Shown here piece by piece: positions 1 to 5,633 of a DNA stretch of 5,694 bases; position 1 is the stretch's first letter; every line of letters begins with the position of its first letter. This stretch comes from Beijerinckiaceae bacterium (GTDB lineage: Bacteria > Pseudomonadota > Alphaproteobacteria > Rhizobiales > Beijerinckiaceae). The notes under the pieces are model-generated. The model made no database searches. It was not told where the DNA came from and saw only the letters and a program-made list of their open reading frames with translations. The stretch lies in the NCBI GenBank assembly GCA_947456315.1, contig CANGRU010000130.1:1-5694 (forward strand). Direction: 5' to 3'. The position numbers and the translations under genes were made by a program.

Positions 1-1184
1 CCATGGTTCTGGCTATTGCTGTCCTGGCGTTCATCGCCTGGTCGCTCTTTGGACCAGAGCCACGCATGACCTTTGGTTTGGTCGCGGCTGTCTCGGTTCT
101 CATCATCGCCTGCCCCTGCGCGCTGGGTCTGGCGACACCCATGGCCATTATGGTGGGCGTGGGTCGTGGCGCACAATCAGGCGTTCTGATCCGCAATGCC
201 GAAGCGCTCGAGCGGATGGAAAAGATCGACACGCTGGTGATCGACAAGACCGGCACTCTGACCGAAGGCAAGCCGCGTGTGACCAAAATTGTCACACAGG
301 CTGATTGGCAAGAAGACTCTGTGCTGCAATTGGCCGCAAGCCTTGAAGCTGCGAGCGAACATCCACTCGCCGCTGCCATTGTTGCTGCAGCCCATGAGCG
401 CAAGCTCTCGTTGTCCAGCGTCGAAAATTTTGATCAGCCTGTCGGCCAAGGCGCCAAAGGTCTGATTGGCGGGCGCGCAATTACCATTGGCAATAGCGCA
501 TTTTTGAACACGCTGGGAATTGCCACACAAGCCATGGAAACTGCCGCCGATAACTTGCGCCATGATGGCGCAACCGTCGTGTTTCTCGCTGTTGATCAGG
601 CCCTCGCAGCCATTCTCGCCATTGCTGACCCTATTAAGGCAACAACCCCCGCCGCACTCCAGGCACTTGCCGCTGACGGTCTACGCATTGTCATGTTGAC
701 AGGCGACAATCGCACCACAGCGCAAGCCGTTGCCCGCAAGCTTGGCTTGAGTGAAGTAGAAGCCGAAGTGCTTCCTGACCAGAAACGCGCCGTGATCGAT
801 CGCCTGCGTGCGCAAGGCCGCATTGTGGCGATGGCTGGAGACGGCGTGAATGATGCGCCCGCACTGGCCGCCGCTGATGTCGGCATTGCCATGGGCACAG
901 GCACAGACGTCGCCATTGAAAGCGCTGGCATCACGCTTCTGCGTGGTGACCTGCAAGGCATTATGCGGGCACGCCGCCTATCGCGAAAAGTCATGGGCAA
1001 TATCCGCCAGAATCTGGTTCTGGCCTTTATCTATAATGCAGCCGGCGTGCCGATTGCTGCGGGCATACTTTATCCCGTCTATGGACTGTTGCTGTCGCCC
1101 ATTTTTGCTGCCGCTGCCATGGCCCTGTCCTCCATCAGTGTGATTGGCAATTCACTACGGCTTCGTCTGTCACGTCTCGATTGA
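1..1184 (+). CDS. copA: Cu+-exporting P1B-type ATPase, C-terminal part (5' truncated by window edge)
   Basis: This protein pumps cytosolic Cu+ out across the inner membrane using ATP. The reading frame is open at the left edge, so the metal-binding domains, first membrane helices and most of the A-domain lie outside; the ATG at position 3 is internal. Numbering from that ATG, a membrane helix pair leads to the metal-site CPC (37-39, in [11 protein letters not shown]), then the phosphorylated Asp81 in DKTGT, the P1B-type HP pair (120-121) in SEHPLA, a GxG-type nucleotide-binding stretch near 147-157, TGDN at 233-236 and GDGVNDAP at 279-286. The last two helices carry Y344-N345 and M373-x2-S376-S377. 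CPC with YN and MxxSS is the known Cu+ (P1B-1) signature, which argues against Zn/Cd/Pb pumps. The stop is directly followed by the DUF305 gene. The metal assignment is strong; the symbol could equally be actP or ctpA in this group. Confidence 0.95.
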   Translation, partial: MVLAIAVLAFIAWSLFGPEPRMTFGLVAAVSVLIIACPCALGLATPMAIMVGVGRGAQSGVLIRNAEALERMEKIDTLVIDKTGTLTEGKPRVTKIVTQADWQEDSVLQLAASLEAASEHPLAAAIVAAAHERKLSLSSVENFDQPVGQGAKGLIGGRAITIGNSAFLNTLGIATQAMETAADNLRHDGATVVFLAVDQALAAILAIADPIKATTPAALQALAADGLRIVMLTGDNRTTAQAVARKLGLSEVEAEVLPDQKRAVIDRLRAQGRIVAMAGDGVNDAPALAAADVGIAMGTGTDVAIESAGITLLRGDLQGIMRARRLSRKVMGNIRQNLVLAFIYNAAGVPIAAGILYPVYGLLLSPIFAAAAMALSSISVIGNSLRLRLSRLD

Positions 1185-1196
1185 AAGGAGACTCCC
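1184..1196 (+). promoter_or_regulatory. Ribosome binding site overlapping the copA stop
   Basis: AAAGGAG at 1184-1190 lies 6 bases before the ATG at 1197, and its first base is the last base of the copA TGA. Ribosomes ending copA would therefore stop on this site, which suggests translational coupling and leaves no room for a terminator or separate promoter between the two genes. Confidence 0.8.
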
Positions 1197-1544
1197 ATGC
1201 GTCTTACATTTGCAACTCTCAGTCTGATCTTGGCGCTGCCAGCTCTGGCCCAGCACGCGGACCACAGCACGCACTCAACCATGCCGGCTTCGCCATCGGC
1301 ACAGGCCTATGAAGCCGCCAATGCGAAGATGCACAAGGACATGGATATCAAAATGAGCGGCGATGCGGACCGTGATTTTGTCGAAGGCATGATCCCGCAT
1401 CATCAAGGCGCCGTGGATATGGCCAAGATCGTCTTGCAATATGGCTCTGATCCGCAGATCAAGGTGATGGCGCAAGAGATTATTGCCGCGCAAGAAAAAG
1501 AAATTGCACAATTCCGTGCCTGGCTTGCCAAAAGGCAGAAATGA
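1197..1544 (+). CDS. Secreted DUF305 family protein, putative periplasmic copper-binding partner
   Basis: A 115-residue protein. Residues 1-18 form a signal peptide with a short charged start, a hydrophobic core and an ALA cleavage site before Gln19, so the mature protein should be periplasmic. A His/Met-rich N-terminus (H20, H23, H26, M29) precedes one DUF305 unit, with M45-H46, M49 and M53 before the family hallmark GMIPHHQGAVDMAK at 64-77 (H68, H69, M75). The His and Met residues are plausible copper ligands. In the family, the cyanobacterial protein CopM is a known periplasmic copper binder. The gene sits 12 bases after copA and overlaps thiE by 4 bases, so a role in buffering copper delivered by the pump is inferred. 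Homologues often have two DUF305 repeats; this one has one. No cysteine is present. The biochemical function has not been shown for this subgroup. Confidence 0.9.
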   Translation: MRLTFATLSLILALPALAQHADHSTHSTMPASPSAQAYEAANAKMHKDMDIKMSGDADRDFVEGMIPHHQGAVDMAKIVLQYGSDPQIKVMAQEIIAAQEKEIAQFRAWLAKRQK

Positions 1545-2146
1545 AACTCGATCCTTTTTATCTGATCATCAATGACACGCGCTGGCTCGAGCGGCTTTTG
1601 CCGCAGGGCCTGCGCCTTGTGCAATTGCGCATCAAAGACAAACCCGAGAGCGAGCTGCGCGCGCAAATCCGCCGCGCCCGCGACTTATGTGCGGCAGCCA
1701 GCGCCACTTTGGTGATCAATGATCATTGGCAGATCGCACTGGAAGAAAACTGCGACTTCATCCATCTGGGACAAGAAGATCTCGTCGAGGCCGATCTCAC
1801 CGCCATCCGCAAAGCCAAATGCCGATTGGGCATCAGCACCCATGATCCTGCGGAACTGGCCAAGGCGCTTGAGCACAAGCCCGATTATGTTGCGCTGGGC
1901 CCTGTTTTTCCCACCACACTGAAGCAGCTGGATTGGGCGCCGCAGGGCGTGGCGCGCGTCAGCGAATGGAAAAAACTTGTCGGCGATGTGCCTCTGGTTG
2001 CCATTGGCGGCCTGACAGTTGAGCGGGCGCGCTCTGTTCTGGAGGCTGGCGCTGACAGTGCCGCTGTCTCGACCGACGTGCTGGGCGACGCTGATCCGGA
2101 AGCGCGGGCGCGAGAATGGGTTGCGCTCAGCCGTTCGCGGGCTTGA
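1541..2146 (+). CDS. thiE: Thiamine-phosphate synthase
   Basis: This cytosolic enzyme joins HMP-pyrophosphate and the thiazole phosphate carboxylate to make thiamine monophosphate, releasing pyrophosphate. The 201 residues span a full TIM barrel of usual length. Visible motifs in order: VQLRIKDK at 27-34 (pyrophosphate-binding Arg30 and Lys32), INDHWQIAL at 59-67 (Asp61, Mg2+), HLGQEDL at 75-81 (Asp80, Mg2+), GISTHD at 97-102, GPVFPTTLK at 120-128 (Lys128), AIGGL at 154-158 and AVSTDVL at 175-181. The LRIKD form and the WAPQG after the GPVFPT segment fit the alphaproteobacterial branch rather than the Bacillus-like one. The start ATG is in an ATGA overlap with the DUF305 stop, with AAAGG at 1531-1535. 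No other thi gene is in view, so its place at the end of a copper cluster is odd. TenI-like proteins are the alternative, but the intact INDxxxxAL and GQED motifs favour ThiE. Confidence 0.9.
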   Translation: MKLDPFYLIINDTRWLERLLPQGLRLVQLRIKDKPESELRAQIRRARDLCAAASATLVINDHWQIALEENCDFIHLGQEDLVEADLTAIRKAKCRLGISTHDPAELAKALEHKPDYVALGPVFPTTLKQLDWAPQGVARVSEWKKLVGDVPLVAIGGLTVERARSVLEAGADSAAVSTDVLGDADPEARAREWVALSRSRA

Positions 2147-2285
2147 CGCGCTCACCCCGGCAACGATCCGAGCAATATTTTACCTCGTCCCAGACCTTCG
2201 CCCATTTCTTGCGCCAGACGAAGGGCCGCCCGCAGGTCACGCAAGTCTTTTGCGGCAGATCGCCTTTTTTCTGCATCTTCGCCAT
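2127..2285 (-). CDS. DUF2256 family small zinc-ribbon-like protein
   Basis: A 52-residue gene read on the - strand from ATG at 2285 to TGA at 2127. The protein begins MAKMQKKGDLPQKTC and continues with CVTCGRPFVWRKKW and WDEVKYCSDRC, the hallmarks of DUF2256. Cysteines C15-x2-C18 and C38-x3-C42 form a likely metal (zinc ribbon-like) site, with the basic/aromatic stretch FVWRKKWAKVW (22-32) between them. Its function is unknown. From general knowledge, members frequently lie beside photolyase/cryptochrome-family genes, as here, where it is divergent from phrB. An in-frame ATG at 2294 would add three residues and has GGGA about 5 bases upstream, so the start is not certain. The gene's 3' end overlaps the thiE 3' end by 20 bases, tail to tail. 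It is easily missed because of its length and because a longer spurious frame covers it. Confidence 0.9.
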   Translation of the reverse strand: MAKMQKKGDLPQKTCVTCGRPFVWRKKWAKVWDEVKYCSDRCRGERVKPANG

Positions 2286-2375
2286 GGCTGCCATCAAGTC
2301 CCAAAACCGCCGGCTGTGCGGCTACGTATGTTGACCCGTGTTCTACGTTCTCCCTGACCTCATCGGATTGCTTTT
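2286..2375. promoter_or_regulatory. Shared divergent intergenic region between DUF2256 and phrB
   Basis: These 90 bases separate two divergent genes and must hold any local promoters for both. Visible are a TTGACC hexamer at 2331-2336 on the + strand (-35-like, but no good -10 at the right distance), a TACGTA palindrome at 2323-2328, two copies of CTACGT starting 21 bases apart (2322 and 2343), and GTTC-TAC-GTTC at 2340-2350. There is no match to an EcfG-type (GGAAC...CGTT) promoter and no LexA box of the alphaproteobacterial GTTC-N7-GTTC form. Promoter function is inferred from gene layout only. Confidence 0.35.
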
Positions 2376-3920
2376 GTGACAACTCTCCATCTTGTTCTTG
2401 GCGACCAGCTGACGCGCGACCTCTCGGCGCTCGATGGGCTTGATCCTGCCCGCGATGTCATCCTGATGATGGAAGTGGCGGATGAGACCACCTACGTCCC
2501 CCATCACAAGCAAAAGATTGCCTTCATTCTCTCGGCCATGCGCCATTTTGCGCAAGAGCTCGAAGCCGAGGGCCTGCGCGTCGATTATGTCAAACTGGAT
2601 GCAGCAGACAATACAGGTTCCTTCACCGGCGAAATTGCCCGTGCTGTCGCGCGGCACAAAGCAACGCGTATTGTTGCAACAGAGCCCGGCGAATGGCGTG
2701 TCTGGGATGCCATGCGAAACTGGAGCCAGACACTAGACGTGCCTGTCGAGATTCGCGATGACGACCGCTTTTTCTGCTCACGCGCGCGTTTTGCACGTTG
2801 GGCGGAGGGTCGAAAATCCTACCGGATGGAGTTTTTCTATCGCGAAATGCGCCGCGAGACAGGTCTGCTGATGGACTGCGATGAGCCTGTCGGCGGACAA
2901 TGGAACTTCGATCACGACAATCGAAAATCATTGCCAGCCAACGTGCACCCACCTCATCGTACGCGTTTCGAGCCTGACAAAATCACGGAAGAAGTGCTGG
3001 AGCTTGTGGCCCGGCGCTTTCCGGATCATTTCGGCTCGCTCGATCGATTTGGCTGGGCTGTGACACGTGCTGATGCCCTTGAAGCGCTCGATCATTTTAT
3101 CAAAGCCTGCCTGCCATCTTACGGCGATTATCAAGATGCCATGAAGCAGAACGAGCCCTTTCTGTTTCACTCCATCATTTCGCCCTATCTCAATTGCGGC
3201 CTGCTGGTCGCGCGCGAAGTGTGTCTGGCTGCAGAACTTGCATGGAAGAAAGGCAAAGCCCCTCTCAATGCGGTGGAAGGCTTCATCCGCCAGATATTGG
3301 GATGGCGCGAATATATTCGCGGCATTTATTGGCACCACATGCCGGAATATGCGACGGGCAATGCGCTCGGCGGCCACCGACCTTTGCCACAATTTTTCTG
3401 GAGCGGTGAAACACGCATGAATTGCGTCAGCCAAGTCGTGCGTGAAACGCGCGACAATGCTTATGCCCATCACATCCAGCGCCTCATGGTGACCGGCAAT
3501 TTTGCGCTGCTTGCCGGAATTGAACCTGCCGAAATTGAAGCCTGGTACCTTGCCGTTTATGCCGATGCTTACGAATGGGTCGAATTGCCCAATGTGCATG
3601 GCATGGTGATGTTTGCCGATGGTGGTTTGCTGGCCTCCAAACCTTATGCGGCCTCGGGCGCTTATATTGATCGCATGTCTGATTATTGTCGCTCTTGCGC
3701 CTATGATGTGAAGCTCAAATCCGGCCCGAAATCCTGCCCCTTCAATCGCCTCTATTGGCATTTCATGATTGAAAATGCCGACAAACTGTCGCGCAATCCA
3801 CGCATGGCTATGCCCTACCGCACCTTGTCAAACATGAGCGAAGAACGCCGCTCTCAAATTACCAGTGAAGCAAAAATGTTTCTTGATCATCTGGATTTAG
3901 AGACTGAAAATTACAAATAG
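2376..3920 (+). CDS. phrB: FeS-type bacterial (6-4) photolyase / cryptochrome-like protein
   Basis: A 514-residue flavoprotein of the FeS-BCP (CryPro) branch, which uses FAD and light to reverse UV (6-4) photoproducts in DNA. The N-terminal alpha/beta antenna domain starts LHLVLGDQL. The C-terminal helical FAD domain carries conserved stretches such as LNAVEGFIRQILGWREYIRGIYW and YADAYEWVELPNVHGM. Numbering from the GTG start, the four Fe-S cysteines are C350, C438, C441 and C454; W342, W390 and Y391 (electron transfer), H365-H366 (lesion repair) and Y424/Y430 are also present. As I recall the Agrobacterium PhrB literature, every one sits at the identical position there, which supports both function and start. 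FAD, a dimethyl-ribityllumazine antenna and [4Fe-4S] are family knowledge. GTG has no clear ribosome binding site upstream. Divergent from DUF2256. Some family members act as light sensors, so a regulatory role is possible. Confidence 0.95.
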   Translation: MTTLHLVLGDQLTRDLSALDGLDPARDVILMMEVADETTYVPHHKQKIAFILSAMRHFAQELEAEGLRVDYVKLDAADNTGSFTGEIARAVARHKATRIVATEPGEWRVWDAMRNWSQTLDVPVEIRDDDRFFCSRARFARWAEGRKSYRMEFFYREMRRETGLLMDCDEPVGGQWNFDHDNRKSLPANVHPPHRTRFEPDKITEEVLELVARRFPDHFGSLDRFGWAVTRADALEALDHFIKACLPSYGDYQDAMKQNEPFLFHSIISPYLNCGLLVAREVCLAAELAWKKGKAPLNAVEGFIRQILGWREYIRGIYWHHMPEYATGNALGGHRPLPQFFWSGETRMNCVSQVVRETRDNAYAHHIQRLMVTGNFALLAGIEPAEIEAWYLAVYADAYEWVELPNVHGMVMFADGGLLASKPYAASGAYIDRMSDYCRSCAYDVKLKSGPKSCPFNRLYWHFMIENADKLSRNPRMAMPYRTLSNMSEERRSQITSEAKMFLDHLDLETENYK

Positions 3921-4036
3921 ATATAGGTTTGATTTCTTTCAGAGACTGTCTATATTTTTTGATTAATTTCAAAATAAATCCATTTATATCAGTATCTTAT
4001 CATATTCTGGCTTCGTTCTGTTAAACACTGTATCTA
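3921..4036. terminator. AT-rich convergent gap with weak bidirectional terminator candidates
   Basis: This gap separates convergent phrB and the - strand hypothetical gene, so both transcripts should end here. On the + strand ATATAG (about 3921-3926) can pair with CTATAT ahead of a T-rich run near 3950-3960, with a large loop. ATAAAT-CC-ATTTAT at 3974-3987 gives a small AT stem followed by Ts on the - strand. Both stems are AT-only and weak, so this is a tentative call. By hand count the line 3961-4020 has 16 G/C of 60. Confidence 0.3.
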
Positions 4037-4636
4037 TCAGACTACCTCAAGAGTTTGCTTGGTGGCCTGATAGCTGTCCCATTCATCAATTGCTCTTTGA
4101 CGTCGCTGGATAGCCGCCTGCTCATATCGATGAAGTTTTGTTATTTGCAATTGCGGGTCCCTAGGTGTTTTGGAAAGCCTGTAAACTGATTTTTGGAGTC
4201 TGCGGAAAAAACTCCAATCTTTTTTTGTTTTTGGTCCGAGCCAAAAATCCAGTTCATCTGTTTGCATATAAAGAAAAGTTTCCTTGATACAGGGGTCGTC
4301 TAAAAGTTCTGAGTTTGGCAATGGGCTATCTTTTCCTGCGGCATGTAAATGACGCAACAGCATTTTATAGGCGCGAACTGCATTTAGGCCTAACTGTGCT
4401 TCTACAATTTCTCTTGCAAGGAATATTGTTTCTTGACTTCTATCTTTCTCGCATAATTGTTGAGCAAATAGATCAACCTCCGGACTGGAAGATTTAAAGA
4501 CTATTTTAGATGCTAACCCGTGAATGGTCGCATTCATTGAGGATATTTGTTTTCCCGCATCTGTCTTAGGGCCTGTGCTTTTCCTTGCATTTGATCTGTT
4601 TGCACGAAGCCGCGGACATATTTTACGCCGCCCCAT
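4037..4636 (-). CDS. Hypothetical protein with N-terminal STGPKT-GK-HGL motif
   Basis: A 199-residue soluble protein of unknown function, with no signal peptide or membrane helix. The N-terminus is strongly basic (MGRRK...RLRANR) and holds ANRSNARKSTGPKTDAGK at 12-29 followed by SSMNATIHGL at 32-41. This ANRxNAxxSTGPxTxxGK...N...HGL signature recurs in many uncharacterised bacterial proteins, often as several paralogues per genome; a nucleic-acid-binding role is only a guess from its charge. The middle is helical and acidic/hydrophobic. Near the C-terminus, LHRYEQAAIQRRQRAIDEW at 168-186 looks like a charged amphipathic helix. The ATG is preceded by GGAGG (4649-4645) at 8 bases, inside the end of the upstream gene, so translation is probably coupled to it. 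Only 3 bases separate the two genes. AT-richer codons than phrB or thiE suggest a different origin. Confidence 0.75.
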   Translation of the reverse strand: MGRRKICPRLRANRSNARKSTGPKTDAGKQISSMNATIHGLASKIVFKSSSPEVDLFAQQLCEKDRSQETIFLAREIVEAQLGLNAVRAYKMLLRHLHAAGKDSPLPNSELLDDPCIKETFLYMQTDELDFWLGPKTKKDWSFFRRLQKSVYRLSKTPRDPQLQITKLHRYEQAAIQRRQRAIDEWDSYQATKQTLEVV

Positions 4637-4649
4637 TATTCAGCCCTCC
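4637..4649 (-). promoter_or_regulatory. Strong ribosome binding site for the 199-residue protein
   Basis: GGAGG at 4649-4645 on the - strand, 8 bases before the ATG at 4636 and inside the last codons of the upstream gene. It fixes the start of the 199-residue protein and supports coupled expression of the two hypothetical genes. Confidence 0.7.
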
Positions 4650-5281
4650 GTTTCAGATTTGGCTGAAGCAGAAATCGATTTTGATTTCTCGTTACCTTCA
4701 ATCGAGTTCACAACCTGTATAATCTGTTTGGCAAAGGCCAACTTACGCCGTTCGATTTCACGCAAAGTATAATTTCTGCGGACTTCTAGACGCGCAATAT
4801 TCTGATCAATGTCAAAAAGGGCGTTGTCTTCATTCTTGAATGCACGCGCATTGATGTCCAACAGCGTTACTCCAAAATTTTGGAGGCAATCTAATGCGCT
4901 TTCCAAGCTGGTCTTCATCTGGGCCCGAATAACATCACACTGCTTCGAGGTCATAGAAGATGAAGTAATATTATCTGCATATTGCCTGACAGCTTGCATC
5001 TGGCCCTTGCGCATTGTGCCAATGCGGATCTGCCGGAGACGGTGGATCTCCCATGTCTGGTCGACCACATCCCGAATATAGATTTCGTCTATCAAATCAT
5101 GGGGGCCGACTTGCTGGCTGAAATTATCGTAAAACGATTTATAGCCGGCCTTGTCTTCGCCATGCAGCAAGGGGGTTGGACCCAGCAAGGCTTCCAGTGT
5201 CTGTTTTCCGCCTGGCTTGGATTGGCCTTTGGCATTCTTTGACGGGTGACCACGCCTGCGAACGGTTGACTGCTTTGTCAT
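4640..5281 (-). CDS. Hypothetical protein with basic N-terminus and ALLGPxPLL segment
   Basis: A 213-residue soluble protein of unknown function. Residues 3-26 are rich in Lys, Arg, Gly and Ser and probably disordered. ALLGPTPLLHGED at 31-43 and LIDEIYIRDVVDQTWEIHRLR at 63-83 resemble a hypothetical family I associate with Bradyrhizobium-like genomes, from memory only. A charged helix at about 158-185 (IARLEVRRNYTLREIERRK) and a low-complexity Ser/Lys/Glu tail finish the protein. The start is uncertain. ATG at 5281 has GAGGA (5296-5292) at 10 bases; an adjoining GTG at 5284 has the same site at 7 bases and would add one residue. A longer frame from ATG at 5350 adds 23 residues without family-like character and would bury that ribosome binding site inside the gene. 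It is the first gene of a two-gene - strand unit. Confidence 0.75.
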   Translation of the reverse strand: MTKQSTVRRRGHPSKNAKGQSKPGGKQTLEALLGPTPLLHGEDKAGYKSFYDNFSQQVGPHDLIDEIYIRDVVDQTWEIHRLRQIRIGTMRKGQMQAVRQYADNITSSSMTSKQCDVIRAQMKTSLESALDCLQNFGVTLLDINARAFKNEDNALFDIDQNIARLEVRRNYTLREIERRKLAFAKQIIQVVNSIEGNEKSKSISASAKSETEG

Positions 5282-5483
5282 CACCTTAAATTCCTCTTTG
5301 TTGAGGGCTGGGTGACGGCGCGTGGATGATTGCAGGCAGAAGGGAGGCAAAGCCAGACAAATGCGCTGAAACAGCGAAATGGATAATTCTGGCGGGGTTT
5401 GCAGGCACGACTTCTTTCCACTGACTAATCCACGAACAGGTCAACCCCAGCCAAAACACGACTGGTTCATGAACGCTGCCCTA

Positions 5484-5499
5484 TCTCCCCCGAGGGAGA
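5484..5499. other. GC-rich hairpin in the putative leader
   Basis: TCTCCC at 5484-5489 pairs with GGGAGA at 5494-5499 around a CCGA loop. If the - strand promoter at 5567-5595 is real, this stem would lie in the 5' untranslated leader of the two hypothetical genes. No T-run follows on either strand, so it is not an intrinsic terminator. Confidence 0.4.
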
Positions 5500-5566
5500 C
5501 GGCTAGCTTGGAAAGGAGCTGCCAATTGAAGGCTGATCACACCGAGGATCGCCACTTTCATTGAAG

Positions 5567-5595
5567 AATAAAACATGAACAATACTTGGCGTCAA
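5567..5595 (-). promoter_or_regulatory. Candidate sigma-70-type promoter for the two hypothetical genes
   Basis: On the - strand TTGACG (5595-5590, preceded by C as is common in alphaproteobacteria) is followed after 17 bases by TTTATT (5572-5567), or after 16 by TTTTAT. The -35 matches TTGACA at 5 of 6 positions and the -10 matches TATAAT at 4 of 6. Transcription would start near 5560 and leave a leader of roughly 280 bases before the first gene. This is seen by eye only. Confidence 0.35.
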
Positions 5596-5605
5596 GATTA
5601 ACAAA

Positions 5606-5633
5606 TACCCTTTGAACACAGTTCAAAAGGGTA
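5606..5633. terminator. Long hairpin, possible - strand terminator or operator
   Basis: TACCCTTTGAAC (5606-5617) pairs with the complementary arm at 5621-5633 over 12 base pairs with one bulged A (5625) and an ACA loop. In the - direction it is followed by ATTTGTTAAT, a T-rich but interrupted tail, so it may end a - strand transcript arriving from beyond the right edge. It also lies just upstream of the candidate promoter, so it could instead be an operator. Confidence 0.4.

Noticed and set aside
2340..2350. GTTC-TAC-GTTC as a LexA (SOS) box for phrB
   Set aside because: The alphaproteobacterial LexA site is GTTC-N7-GTTC; here the spacer is 3 bases.
2152..2382. 76-codon open frame on the - strand
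   Set aside because: It overlaps the real DUF2256 gene in another frame and has a low-complexity, family-less sequence.
2928..3761. 277-codon open frame on the - strand
   Set aside because: It lies wholly antisense inside phrB, whose protein is unmistakable; the frame has no recognisable motif and is a by-product of phrB codon use.
5282..5350. Extended start of the first hypothetical gene at ATG 5350
   Set aside because: The extra 23 residues lack family character and the GAGGA ribosome binding site lies closer to 5281/5284.
5379..5564. 61-codon + strand frame upstream of the hypothetical genes
   Set aside because: No ribosome binding site at its ATG, no motif, and it runs through hairpins and palindromes typical of non-coding DNA.
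5575..5601. 8-residue ORF (MNNTWRQD) followed by the 5606-5633 hairpin, as a leader-peptide attenuator
   Set aside because: Only one Trp, no good ribosome binding site, no T-run after the hairpin in the + direction and no downstream biosynthetic gene in view.
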